Part shown: positions 34,576-42,527 of the stretch, one piece after another
Numbering within the stretch: the first letter of the stretch is position 1
How the letters are laid out: each line of letters starts with the position of its first letter
NCBI GenBank assembly: GCA_035268885.1
Contig: DATFKA010000123.1
Location: forward strand, 16,940-80,939
DNA length: 64,000 nucleotides
Source of the DNA: DATFKA01 sp035268885
Lineage (GTDB): Bacteria > Bacteroidota > Bacteroidia > Chitinophagales > Saprospiraceae
Reading direction: 5' to 3'
Translations under genes and position numbers: made by a program
The notes under the pieces: model-generated
What the model was told of the DNA's origin: nothing
Seen by the model: only the letters and a program-made list of their open reading frames with translations
Database searches by the model: none

Positions 34576-35061
34576 CTAAGATTCTCTGGTCTGCCACTCG
34601 CTTCTTTTCTTAAAGTATTTTGGCCCTACGATCAGTAAACCAAAAGAACGTCCGTCTTCTTTTTCTCGCTTGCTGTGATGATCACCGTGTGCTCTCAGAA
34701 TCGCCCGCGAATAAGGATTGTCCAGTTGCTTAAACCACTTAAAGCGGCGGTGGATATACACGTCGTGAATCAGAAAGTAGACCAGCCCGTAGATGGAAAT
34801 ACCAATGCCAACAAAAGTTAACCAAAAAAAGCCGGGCGTACTGAGGCCAATGATATAACTGGCAGCACTGGGGATGGCAAAGACCAAAAAGAACAAATCG
34901 TTTTTCTCAAAAAAACCATCTTTTTCGTGATGGGGCTTGTGGTGATCCTCGTGCCAGATCCAAAGGAAGCCGTGCATCAGATATTTGTGTGCCGCCCAGG
35001 CCACAAATTCCATAAAGAGAAAGGTAGCAATGGTGACAAAAATATAAAGGACAACTTGCAT
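34576..35061 (-). CDS. crtZ: Beta-carotene hydroxylase
   Basis: Di-iron membrane hydroxylase that adds 3-OH groups to beta-ionone rings. The product is 161 aa with four hydrophobic helices and the full histidine set: HKYLMH, HEDHHKPHH, HDVYIHRR and HGDHHSK. It is last in the crtD-cruF-crtZ group, 2 bp after cruF, so translation is probably coupled. Confidence 0.93.
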   Translation of the reverse strand: MQVVLYIFVTIATFLFMEFVAWAAHKYLMHGFLWIWHEDHHKPHHEKDGFFEKNDLFFLVFAIPSAASYIIGLSTPGFFWLTFVGIGISIYGLVYFLIHDVYIHRRFKWFKQLDNPYSRAILRAHGDHHSKREKEDGRSFGLLIVGPKYFKKRSEWQTRES

Positions 35062-35063
35062 AG

Positions 35064-35738
35064 CTACACGGTGTTTAGTGTAATGAAAAAAATAAACTGA
35101 AGAATTAACAAGGCAATACCCACTTTGTTTTTAATATGGCCTTGTAATGCCTGGAAGATAGAGTGTACAAAAAAGGCAATGATCCACCAACCAATAAAAT
35201 TATGTAGTGGTGGGGTGCTACGCCCCTGCCAGGTCCAGAAGTCGTACTCGATAGCCACGGGCTCAATAAAAATATCCAGTAGTACCATAATGCTTGCCCC
35301 GAGAATCGCCTTTAGCCATTTACTTTTTCCCGCAAGGAGCTGATTGACCAGCACACCGCTGGCGTAAGCCAGCAAAATCCAATTGATGCCAATCATATAG
35401 GGGGTGCCCAATAACTTGGGGCCCAGTACGGGACCGTATTCGTAGTCGCCGAATAGTAGACCCGTTTGTACGCCGAACAACTCCGCACCGAAACCCATCA
35501 AATAGCACAAACCCAGGAAAAGAAAAGTCTTTTGACTCCATTCGGGATGAAAAAACAAGACCAGCCCTAAAGAGATCAGCAGATTCACCGGAGTAAGTAA
35601 TGCGAAATCGGGGTGAATGGGCAGGGTAAGCCCGAAGATGCCTACCAGGTAGAGGATGCTCAGTACGATGATACTCAAATCCGCATAGCCGATTTGCCAG
35701 GCACGTCCCGCGATCTTTAGCTGTAAATATTGGTTCAT
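35064..35738 (-). CDS. cruF: Carotenoid 1,2-hydratase (CruF family)
   Basis: A 224-aa membrane protein with about seven helices. It carries the CruF/DUF422 pattern: GFGAELFGVQTGLLFGDYEYGPVLGPKLLGTPYMIGINW (read in parts), DIFIEPVAIEYDFWTW and PLHNFIGWW. CruF hydrates the C-1',2' double bond of acyclic carotenoid ends, giving 1'-hydroxy products such as those in myxol and saproxanthin. It lies between crtD and crtZ on the same strand. Confidence 0.82.
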   Translation of the reverse strand: MNQYLQLKIAGRAWQIGYADLSIIVLSILYLVGIFGLTLPIHPDFALLTPVNLLISLGLVLFFHPEWSQKTFLFLGLCYLMGFGAELFGVQTGLLFGDYEYGPVLGPKLLGTPYMIGINWILLAYASGVLVNQLLAGKSKWLKAILGASIMVLLDIFIEPVAIEYDFWTWQGRSTPPLHNFIGWWIIAFFVHSIFQALQGHIKNKVGIALLILQFIFFITLNTV

Positions 35739-35751
35739 AAACCCGATTGTT

Positions 35752-37221
35752 TTAGCTGGTCACCCCCTCCGGCATCAGATCATCAATGATTTTTGCGGAA
35801 AGCAGACACAAAGGAATGCCGCCGCCCGGATGCGCACTACCGCCACAAAAGTACAGATTTTTTATTCGACGACTAAAATTAGGGTGCCGTAAAAAAGCAG
35901 CCATCTTATTATTCGAGCTGGTACCGTATAGACTACCCAGGTGCGAACCCGTCCTGGATTCAATAGTCCGCGGCTCCAGTATGTCCTCGCAAGCAATGAA
36001 GGAGCGGATGTCCTGTCCGAGAATACGACTGATCTTACGAATTGCTGCTTCCCGGGCCTGATCGATCAGGTCATCCCAGTCCTGCCCTGCCTGGTAAGGC
36101 GCATTGATCATGGTAAACCAGTTCTCGTGACCGGAGGGCGCATCTTCCGGACTGTATTTGCTACTGATATTGACGTATACGGTAGGGTCTTCATAAAGCC
36201 CACCGGCTTCCATGGTTGCAAACTCCTGCTCATAATCATCGGAGAAAAAGATGTTGTGTAAGTCCAGTTCGGGAAAGCTTTGTTTAATTCCCCAGTAGAA
36301 AATGATGGCCGAAGTAGATTTCTCCTGTTGCAGAATCCGCTCCGGTTGCTTTTGTTCCGGTAGTAATTTTCGGTAGGTGAAGAAGATATCCATATTGCTG
36401 ATCACCTGATCGAAAGACCACTCCTTCCCTTTGACAACCAGCCCTTTTGCCTGGCCCCCTTCTACCCGTATGCGCTCTACCGGGCTGTCGAAGTGAAACT
36501 GTACGCCCAGGTCCCTGGCCAATTCATAGATGGACTGGCTGATGGCGACCATACCTCCTTTGGGATAATAGGCCCCCAATTCGTGCTCGAAGTGAGGGAT
36601 AATGCTCAATAGACCCGGTGCTTTGTAGGGATTAGAACCATTGTAGGTGGCAAAACGATTGAAGAGCTGTACCAGTTTGGGATGTTGAGCAATGCGTTTG
36701 TGTACTTGGTTCATGCTGGTAAACAGATCAAGGGTCGGAATCTGCAGCATCGCCCTGGCCACGTTCCAGTTGGTCCAGGTACTGGCTTTATGCAGGCTTT
36801 TTTCCAGGAAAATCTTCCCGGTGACTTCGTATTTACGGGCGCTGTCTTTAAGTTGTTTTTGTACCGCTTGTGCGGAAACGCCTAGTTTTTCGGCAGCCTC
36901 CCGGGCAAAACGCCCAGCATCGGCGTAGGCCGAGAGCCGGGTGCCATCTTCCCAAAAGTAATTACAAACGACCGGCAGGCGCTCGTATTCAAAATAGTCG
37001 GCGGGATCTTTTCCCGCCAGTTGGAAGAGTTCATCAACGTACTGCGGCATGGTGAAAAGGGATGGGCCCGCATCAAAGCGATAGCCTTCCAGCTCAAAAG
37101 CGGATAACTTTCCACCCGGATAGGCATTGGCTTCGAATACATGCACTTCCTTACCCCGGACGGCCATACGGACGGCTGCCGCCAGACCAGCTATACCTGC
37201 GCCTACGATGCCTGTTTTCAT
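35752..37221 (-). CDS. crtD: Carotenoid 3,4-desaturase / phytoene desaturase family (CrtD-like)
   Basis: A 489-aa FAD-dependent carotenoid desaturase. The dinucleotide motif is GIVGAGIAGLAAAVRMA with HVFEANAYPGGKL; the C-terminal FAD motif is LYFCGGSAHPGGGIPLCLLS. ATG at 37221 (MKTGIVGAG) is preferred over the longer frame start. CrtI (phytoene to lycopene) and CrtD (3',4'-desaturation of 1'-hydroxycarotenoids) look alike. Partnership with cruF and crtZ, and the absence of crtB, favour CrtD; this is inference from context. Confidence 0.75.
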   Translation of the reverse strand: MKTGIVGAGIAGLAAAVRMAVRGKEVHVFEANAYPGGKLSAFELEGYRFDAGPSLFTMPQYVDELFQLAGKDPADYFEYERLPVVCNYFWEDGTRLSAYADAGRFAREAAEKLGVSAQAVQKQLKDSARKYEVTGKIFLEKSLHKASTWTNWNVARAMLQIPTLDLFTSMNQVHKRIAQHPKLVQLFNRFATYNGSNPYKAPGLLSIIPHFEHELGAYYPKGGMVAISQSIYELARDLGVQFHFDSPVERIRVEGGQAKGLVVKGKEWSFDQVISNMDIFFTYRKLLPEQKQPERILQQEKSTSAIIFYWGIKQSFPELDLHNIFFSDDYEQEFATMEAGGLYEDPTVYVNISSKYSPEDAPSGHENWFTMINAPYQAGQDWDDLIDQAREAAIRKISRILGQDIRSFIACEDILEPRTIESRTGSHLGSLYGTSSNNKMAAFLRHPNFSRRIKNLYFCGGSAHPGGGIPLCLLSAKIIDDLMPEGVTS

Positions 37222-37444
37222 TTCTGTGATGGTTTTTATAGCCAAGTATTTTTTATCAGATCAATATGGTAGTAGGAAAAAAACATCGTCCCCCACCAAT
37301 GGTTGTCAAACCTAATCAGAAATTAGGCTGATCTTCCGAATGGGTAGTAAAATACTTTATTAGTGGCCGTAAATAAAGTGCTAGTGATTATACGGATACG
37401 GTGAAATAGTCGCCCGCTACCAGCTCCACCAGCCGATTGGCAAT

Positions 37445-37492
37445 TTTTTGGAGAAAAAGAAAGCGCCACCGGGAGGAATGCCCGGTGGCGCT
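37445..37492 (-). terminator. Intrinsic terminator of the tmRNA gene
   Basis: AGCGCCACCGGG (37462-37473) and CCCGGTGGCGCT (37481-37492) form a perfect 12-bp GC-rich stem. On the minus strand a TTTCTTTTTCT run follows. It begins 6 nt after the tmRNA 3' end. Confidence 0.85.
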
Positions 37493-37497
37493 GTTTG

Positions 37498-37898
37498 TGG
37501 AGACGGCGAGAGTCGAACTCGCGTCCAGAGAAAGCACTAATCAGCCTTCTACATGCTTAGTTCCCAATTGGATTGTCGGGAAGTCGCGTGGACTGGAAAC
37601 CCTCCGGCTACTTCCTTACACACTGAATTTCGCGCAGAGGCCGTGCGCCCCCTCTTTGCTAGCTCAATATGTGGTTGATGTGTGGATGCGGGGCCCTATT
37701 GAGCAAAAACCGTGCGTAGCCTCGGAGAGGTCTATGCGTGCATCGTCACACAATGACATAATAAGACTCTGTCTTACGCTGCCATGGCAAATTGTCTATT
37801 GCCAGTTAAAGTTTAGTCGTATTTGTTAACGGAGTAACAACCGTGCTCCGACATGCTTACTAACCAGTATACAATCCTGTCGATACCAGTACGTCCCC
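37498..37898 (-). ncRNA. ssrA: Transfer-messenger RNA (tmRNA)
   Basis: Rescues stalled ribosomes and tags the unfinished protein for proteolysis. About 401 nt. The 5' end GGGGACG (37892-37898) pairs with the 3' CGTCTCC (37499-37505) to make the acceptor stem. The T-loop arm is visible as GCGAGTTCGACTCTCGC. The tag frame is 37803-37774. The 3' CCA is not encoded: the discriminator A at 37498 is followed by CAAAC, so CCA must be added post-transcriptionally. A 130-aa open frame on the other strand is only a shadow of this RNA. Confidence 0.93.
37774..37803 (-). CDS. tmRNA tag peptide (GNRQFAMAA)
   Basis: Reading from GGC at 37803 the frame gives G-N-R-Q-F-A-M-A-A then TAA. The MAA terminus resembles the tag I recall for Cytophaga hutchinsonii. 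The resume codon (Gly) is inferred by analogy with other Bacteroidota; the C-terminal half and stop are read directly. Confidence 0.75.
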   Translation of the reverse strand, partial: GNRQFAMAA

Positions 37899-37983
37899 AT
37901 ATTCGTGTGGTCATGTAGTTAAGTGATCATGTGGTGGGGGTATTCCGACTCTTTTGGCGGAAGTCTCCTTACTTAACCATCCA

Positions 37984-37991
37984 CAAATCTA
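37984..37991 (-). promoter_or_regulatory. Candidate -7 box (TAGATTTG) for tmRNA
   Basis: Minus-strand TAGATTTG matches TAnnTTTG and would give a precursor with about 80 nt of 5' leader to be removed by RNase P. No -33 box is evident. Confidence 0.3.
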
Positions 37992-38035
37992 ATAACGATT
38001 TATGGATTAAAAAAGTTCCCTGTGTTTGCTTAAAT

Positions 38036-38063
38036 AAAAAAACCTCGCTCCGTGAGAGCAAGG
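38036..38063 (-). terminator. Intrinsic terminator downstream of the BNR-repeat gene
   Basis: On the minus strand CCTTGCTC pairs with GAGCGAGG (one T-G wobble) across TCACG, followed by TTTTTTTATTT. It lies about 240 nt beyond the stop codon at 38303, implying a long 3' UTR or a separate small transcript. Confidence 0.65.
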
Positions 38064-38247
38064 CCCGTAGTTTTCTCTAAGTATATCTAATTCTTAGTCA
38101 AAAGGGGTATAACCGTTTTCGGGAAATAACGGGGTAATGTTACCGAAGTAATGATGTTAAAATGAATATGTACAGGGATGAAAAGATTCATGGGATTACC
38201 GGCTTTTCGGCCGAATTGCACACTTTTGACGCAAGTCTTTTCTAAAG

Positions 38248-38296
38248 TCACACATTGTATTGAAAAAAATAAAATATTTCTCAATACAATGTGTGA
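38248..38296. repeat. Perfect 16-bp inverted repeat just after the BNR gene stop
   Basis: TCACACATTGTATTGA (38248-38263) and TCAATACAATGTGTGA (38281-38296) are exact reverse complements with a 17-nt A/T-rich loop. The right arm ends 6 bp from the stop codon at 38303. No T-run follows on either strand. Confidence 0.6.
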
Positions 38297-38302
38297 TGCC
38301 TC

Positions 38303-41161
38303 CTATTTCTTTAAGATGGGATCCTCCCGCACCTCTAAAGACTGCTGGCTCGTCATTGAGCCCGAGCGGAGGGTTAGCCAATAGATGCCGGGCCCGGCCT
38401 CAGGTACACCATAGGAGGCGGGTAAGAAACCTTCCTCCACCAGTCCGGAGAGGGCTCGTCTTTGTTGCAGGGGCGTATCGGCCTGGTCAAACCGCTCAGC
38501 GGCCCGTTCTAAGCTGCGATTGGCATACTGGGCGGAGAGCTCCTCTAAAACCTCGCGGGCTTTCGCCTGTTCTGCTGCGGTGAGTGCCTCGGGCTCAAAC
38601 ATCAGATCCCAGCTATACCGATGAATGCCGGGAGTAGAAGACAAGGTGTCGATCCGTACATGTCGGCCATTGGGGTGGTGGATTTCCAGGATTAAGGGTG
38701 CCTCCAGCTCCTCAGCAGCGTAATAGCTAATCCAGGCCTCGTTCCGGGTTCTGGCCCGGGCCTTGCTGGAGGTGTTCTGGAAGGTGGCCGGGTTTTCTCC
38801 TCCGAACCAAAAATGTCCCCGTTGACCACCTCGGCTGGTATTTTCCCAGAGGGTAGCGGGACGCTGCTCAAATAGCCAGATCGGTTCTTTTTGTACCTCG
38901 GTGGTTAGCTGTTGCAGGGGAGATATATCATCCATAATCCAGAGGCTACGACCGTGGGTACCCGCTACCAGATCTTTATCCCGTGGGTGAATTTTTAAAT
39001 CATAAACGGAAACGGTTGGTAGATTGGGCATACACCTCGACCAGGAAGCACCTCTGTCCAGGGTATAAAAAACACCCGTTTCGGTACCAATGAACAGCAA
39101 ATCTGGGTTTTGATGATCCTCTCGGACCACCCGGATAACCTCATTTTCCGGAAGGTTCGCAGATAGCGATGTCCAGGTTTGCCCAAAATCATCGGTTACA
39201 AATAACCAGGGCTGGTTTTGATCACTGCGGTGACCATCAAAGGATAAATAGGCCCGGCTGGGGGAAAAATGCGAAGCTTCTACCCGGCTCACCCAGATTC
39301 CCCCGGGCACATTGGGTACCCTGGCGCGGACATTGGTCCAGTGCTGGCCGCCGTCCCGGGTAATTTGTACATTACCGTCGTCGGTTCCCACCCAAATGAC
39401 TTGTCGGTCGATGGGGGAGAGGCCGATCATCGTAGCGGCACAATGAATTTCGGCACCGGTATTATCCAGTGTAATCCCTCCGCTTTTACCTTCCTGTGTT
39501 TTCTGGGGATCATTGGTACTCAGGTCGGGACTGATGATCCGCCAACTCTGGCCGCCGTTATTCGATTTGAGAATATGATTTCCACCCAGATATAAAATAT
39601 CGGGATCAAAAGGTGACATCTGCATGGGCGCATTCCAGTTAAAACGAAAGGCGGTGCCTTCTTTTATTTTTTCCGTAGGTATTTTTTCTTCCCAATTACT
39701 GATGTTCGTATAGTTGGGTGTAATGCGTTCCCGTTGGTAGGTCAGCGGATCGTAGCGATTCGTACTTCCGTTTTCGGATTGGGTATAGACCTTACGCCAG
39801 TTGCCCGGATCAACGGCGACGGACATGCCATCGCCCCAGTGTAATTTCCAGTTGTCATCATTCAAAATACCTCTGGCATCCCGACTGAAACTAGCTACCC
39901 CATACATACCATTATCCTGCATTCCTCCGTATACGTAATAGGGCTCCCGCATATCCAGGCCAATCCGGTAAAACTGCGCAATCGGCAAATTGTCCAGCAG
40001 GGTAAAGGCCTGGCCATGATCGTGGGTGATGGACACCCCCTTATCCGCTCCCAGGTAATAGCGATCCTTGTAATTGGGGTCCAACCACATAGCGTGGAAA
40101 TCACCGTGTACTTCCTCATCTTCACTGCCATTACGCAGGGTTTTTCCGCCATCTTCAGAGACCATAAAGCGGGTCGTCAATACGTACACTCGCTGATCAT
40201 CATTGGGATTGATTCGAATCTGGCTGTAGTAAAAAGGACGGTTATTATAGGTGTTGACGTAGGTCCAGCTCTTGCCGCCGTCTTCACTGCGGTAAACGCC
40301 AGAGCCTGGCTTACCCAGGTCATCGGTTTGCTCGGCTTCAATTAGGGCCATCAGTACTTTTGGGTTCTTACGGTAGATGGCCAGTCCTATTCGGCCGGTT
40401 TCTCCGGGGGGTAAGCCCTTGCTTAGCTTCGTCCAGGACTTCCCGCCGTTCGTACTTTTGTAAATACCGCCCTGCCCACCACCGCTGTGGAAATGCCAGG
40501 GTTGCCGCAGGCGATGGTACATAGCCACGTAGAGGGTATTGGGATCCTGTGGATCCATGACCAGATCAATGGCTCCGGTCTTGCCATCGTCGGGCAGGCC
40601 TTTTGTTAGTTTTGTCCAGGTCTGGCCCCCATCGGTCGTTTTAAAGAGGCCTCTGGTGCCACTGTACCCCCACAGGTGTCCCAGAGCCGCCGTGTACACC
40701 ACATCCGGGTCATCCGGATGGATAATTACCCTGCTAATCTGGTGGGTTTCTTTCAGCCCCATATTTTGGAAGCTCTCTCCTCCGTCGGTCGATTTGTAGA
40801 TGCCATTTCCCCAGGAGACACTATTGCGGTTATTGGATTCTCCGGTACCCACCCAGATATGACTGGGGTCTTTCTGATAAACTGCAATGTCTCCAATGGA
40901 GGCGGTTTCATAATCGTCAAAGATGGGCTCCCAGGTCGTTCCGGCGTTTTTAGAATGCCATACGCCACCGGACCCGGTAGCAATCCACACTTTCGTGAAA
41001 TCGGTTTCCAGGGCTTCGATGTCGACGATGCGGCCACCCTGATTGGCGGGGCCAATATTGCGCCAGTGGAAGCCCTGTAAGAGAGGATCATTTTGTGCCT
41101 GGAGGAGCGTGGAAATGCCTAAGAATAAAAGGATTGCATAAATGGAATGAGGTGATTTCAT
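38303..41161 (-). CDS. Secreted BNR/sortilin-type beta-propeller protein
   Basis: A 952-aa exported protein. Signal peptide MKSPHSIYAILLFLGISTLLQAQ precedes a long series of BNR/Asp-box repeats (GIYKSTDGGESF, GLFKTTDGGQTW, GIYKSTNGGKSW, GVYRSEDGGKSW, ILKSNNGGQSW) that build one or two beta-propellers, as in VPS10/sortilin and sialidase-like proteins. Roughly the last 200 aa are a separate beta-rich domain. Such proteins are often annotated as glycosyl hydrolases, but no sialidase catalytic triad is evident. It follows the Tm-1/aldolase cluster on the same strand after 136 bp and could be its last member. Confidence 0.85.
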   Translation of the reverse strand: MKSPHSIYAILLFLGISTLLQAQNDPLLQGFHWRNIGPANQGGRIVDIEALETDFTKVWIATGSGGVWHSKNAGTTWEPIFDDYETASIGDIAVYQKDPSHIWVGTGESNNRNSVSWGNGIYKSTDGGESFQNMGLKETHQISRVIIHPDDPDVVYTAALGHLWGYSGTRGLFKTTDGGQTWTKLTKGLPDDGKTGAIDLVMDPQDPNTLYVAMYHRLRQPWHFHSGGGQGGIYKSTNGGKSWTKLSKGLPPGETGRIGLAIYRKNPKVLMALIEAEQTDDLGKPGSGVYRSEDGGKSWTYVNTYNNRPFYYSQIRINPNDDQRVYVLTTRFMVSEDGGKTLRNGSEDEEVHGDFHAMWLDPNYKDRYYLGADKGVSITHDHGQAFTLLDNLPIAQFYRIGLDMREPYYVYGGMQDNGMYGVASFSRDARGILNDDNWKLHWGDGMSVAVDPGNWRKVYTQSENGSTNRYDPLTYQRERITPNYTNISNWEEKIPTEKIKEGTAFRFNWNAPMQMSPFDPDILYLGGNHILKSNNGGQSWRIISPDLSTNDPQKTQEGKSGGITLDNTGAEIHCAATMIGLSPIDRQVIWVGTDDGNVQITRDGGQHWTNVRARVPNVPGGIWVSRVEASHFSPSRAYLSFDGHRSDQNQPWLFVTDDFGQTWTSLSANLPENEVIRVVREDHQNPDLLFIGTETGVFYTLDRGASWSRCMPNLPTVSVYDLKIHPRDKDLVAGTHGRSLWIMDDISPLQQLTTEVQKEPIWLFEQRPATLWENTSRGGQRGHFWFGGENPATFQNTSSKARARTRNEAWISYYAAEELEAPLILEIHHPNGRHVRIDTLSSTPGIHRYSWDLMFEPEALTAAEQAKAREVLEELSAQYANRSLERAAERFDQADTPLQQRRALSGLVEEGFLPASYGVPEAGPGIYWLTLRSGSMTSQQSLEVREDPILKK

Positions 41162-41227
41162 TTGTATGTAATTTTTGTAAAGTTCGAGTTTTAGTTCCCA
41201 AGTGAATGTATTGGGTTAAGGTGTTTA

Positions 41228-41249
41228 AGGCGGAGGGTATCCTCCGCCT
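41228..41249 (-). terminator. GC-rich hairpin after the Tm-1 cluster
   Basis: AGGCGGAGG (41228-41236) and CCTCCGCCT (41241-41249) form a perfect 9-bp stem with a 4-nt loop, about 50 nt beyond the stop of the Tm-1-like gene. The following U-run is poor, so termination strength is uncertain. Confidence 0.4.
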
Positions 41250-41297
41250 AGCGAGTAAAGTTTTGTTTTGAGTTATTTATTGGATCTTAAAAAAAAG

Positions 41298-42521
41298 TCA
41301 GCCCTCTTCAATCAATTCGATCAGCTTATCCACGCATTCTTTTACGAAAGTGGGATCCTCGGCTGTCAGCTTCCGTTCGATTACTTCGATATTATTGGGC
41401 AGGCCGGCCTTCAGTCGGTCAAAGAAGGCGCGATCGGACGCCTTGTCTTCCAGGACCCCGCCGGGGTAGGAGTAACGGCCTACGCCAAGCCCTGGAATCA
41501 TGAAGTAAGCTTTATCTTTGGTATGCTGCAGGCGCTGGCAGATATCATCCGCTACCCGCTGAATCTCTTCCACATTTAGTCGAGGTACAAAAACCACCGG
41601 ACTGTGGAAGACTATTTTATGATCTTTGTATTCTTCGGGTACTTCGTTGGGAGGCACCAGAATACCTAAATGCTCGGCACCGCCCGGCACCAGGACCTGG
41701 GGCAGACCTAATTTACCAGCGACGGTCAGTCGCTCGGGCCCACCCGCCCGCAGCACTTTCCAGACATCATCGGCAATTTCTCCCATTGCATAATCAAAGA
41801 CGGCACCGATAATTCCTTCCTTCATCATCTGCTCCATGGCCCGCCCACCGGAGCCGACGGCATGAAAGACGATTACCTCGTAGCCGGCGGCTTCAATGTA
41901 TTTGATAGCCTCCATCGCGCCTTTGGTCAGAACGCCCAGGTTGGACATGCCGATCAGGGGTTTGTCGCGCTTCTCCACAATAAACTTGTCTTCTACGCTG
42001 GCCATCCCGCAGGCTGCCGCCGCCGCATTCGCGAGAATCTTCCGGGTGAAGGGGTTCAACTTCAGGATATCACTTACCGAGAACATCATGGTAATATCCT
42101 TGATCCCCACAAAGCCGGAGGTGTCTCCCGAAGCGATCGTGGAGACCATGATTTTAGGGAAACCGTAAGGCAGCTGTTGCATGATATCGCAGCAGGTAGA
42201 GGTTCCCTGTGTTCCGCCTAGGCCGAGTACGGCGTGTACCTGATCGGCTTCGATCTTTTTCGTTAGGATTCGTACACTACCCTTCACTACGAAGGGGTTG
42301 GCTTTCTCGCGGGTAGGATCCTTTAGAACCTCCTCGAGGTCGCCACCACCGGTAGCGATGACGGTGCTTCTATCCAGATCGGCGGGAATACCGGCCTCGC
42401 CCACGACACCTATGTCCAGCAAAAGGGCTTTATGCCCCCTGGCTTCGATCTGCTTTTTTAAAAATTCGGCCTCCTGGTCTTTGGTGTCGAGCGTGACTAA
42501 TAGAGCAATAGTTTTTTGCAT
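41298..42521 (-). CDS. Tm-1-like ATP-binding domain protein (UPF0261)
   Basis: A 407-aa protein equivalent to the N-terminal half of tomato Tm-1 (UPF0261). Family marks are LLVTLDTKDQEAEFLKKQI near the N-terminus, the nucleotide-binding loop GLGGTQGTSTCCDIM, and MSNLGVLTKGAMEAIKYIEAAGYEVIVFHAVGSGGRAMEQ (read in parts) in the second subdomain. Plant Tm-1 binds ATP; the reaction of the bacterial proteins is unknown. The adjacent upstream gene encodes the equivalent of Tm-1's C-terminal TIM barrel (6-bp gap), so the two act together. Confidence 0.88.
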   Translation of the reverse strand: MQKTIALLVTLDTKDQEAEFLKKQIEARGHKALLLDIGVVGEAGIPADLDRSTVIATGGGDLEEVLKDPTREKANPFVVKGSVRILTKKIEADQVHAVLGLGGTQGTSTCCDIMQQLPYGFPKIMVSTIASGDTSGFVGIKDITMMFSVSDILKLNPFTRKILANAAAAACGMASVEDKFIVEKRDKPLIGMSNLGVLTKGAMEAIKYIEAAGYEVIVFHAVGSGGRAMEQMMKEGIIGAVFDYAMGEIADDVWKVLRAGGPERLTVAGKLGLPQVLVPGGAEHLGILVPPNEVPEEYKDHKIVFHSPVVFVPRLNVEEIQRVADDICQRLQHTKDKAYFMIPGLGVGRYSYPGGVLEDKASDRAFFDRLKAGLPNNIEVIERKLTAEDPTFVKECVDKLIELIEEG

Positions 42522-42527
42522 GATATC

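Larger units (their letters stand above)
37899..38302. other. Intergenic region between tmRNA and the BNR-repeat gene
   Basis: A 404-bp stretch. It holds GTGGTCATGT-type repeats (37905-37935), a possible tmRNA -7 box (37984-37991), a minus-strand terminator (38036-38063) and a 16-bp hairpin (38248-38296). A 65-codon minus-strand frame (38284-38087) between the hairpin and the terminator has no family resemblance and I do not call it a gene. Confidence 0.6.

Noticed and set aside
37437..37829. 130-codon plus-strand frame across the tmRNA
   Set aside because: It lies on the opposite strand to the tmRNA and its terminator, contains the T-arm and tag sequence in reverse, and shows no protein-family character.
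38087..38284. 65-codon minus-strand frame between hairpin and terminator
   Set aside because: Starts inside the perfect hairpin and has no family resemblance. Kept only as a question in the findings.
41185..41200. GTTCGAGT resembling a tRNA T-loop in the gap after the BNR gene
   Set aside because: No acceptor, D or anticodon stems can be drawn around it.
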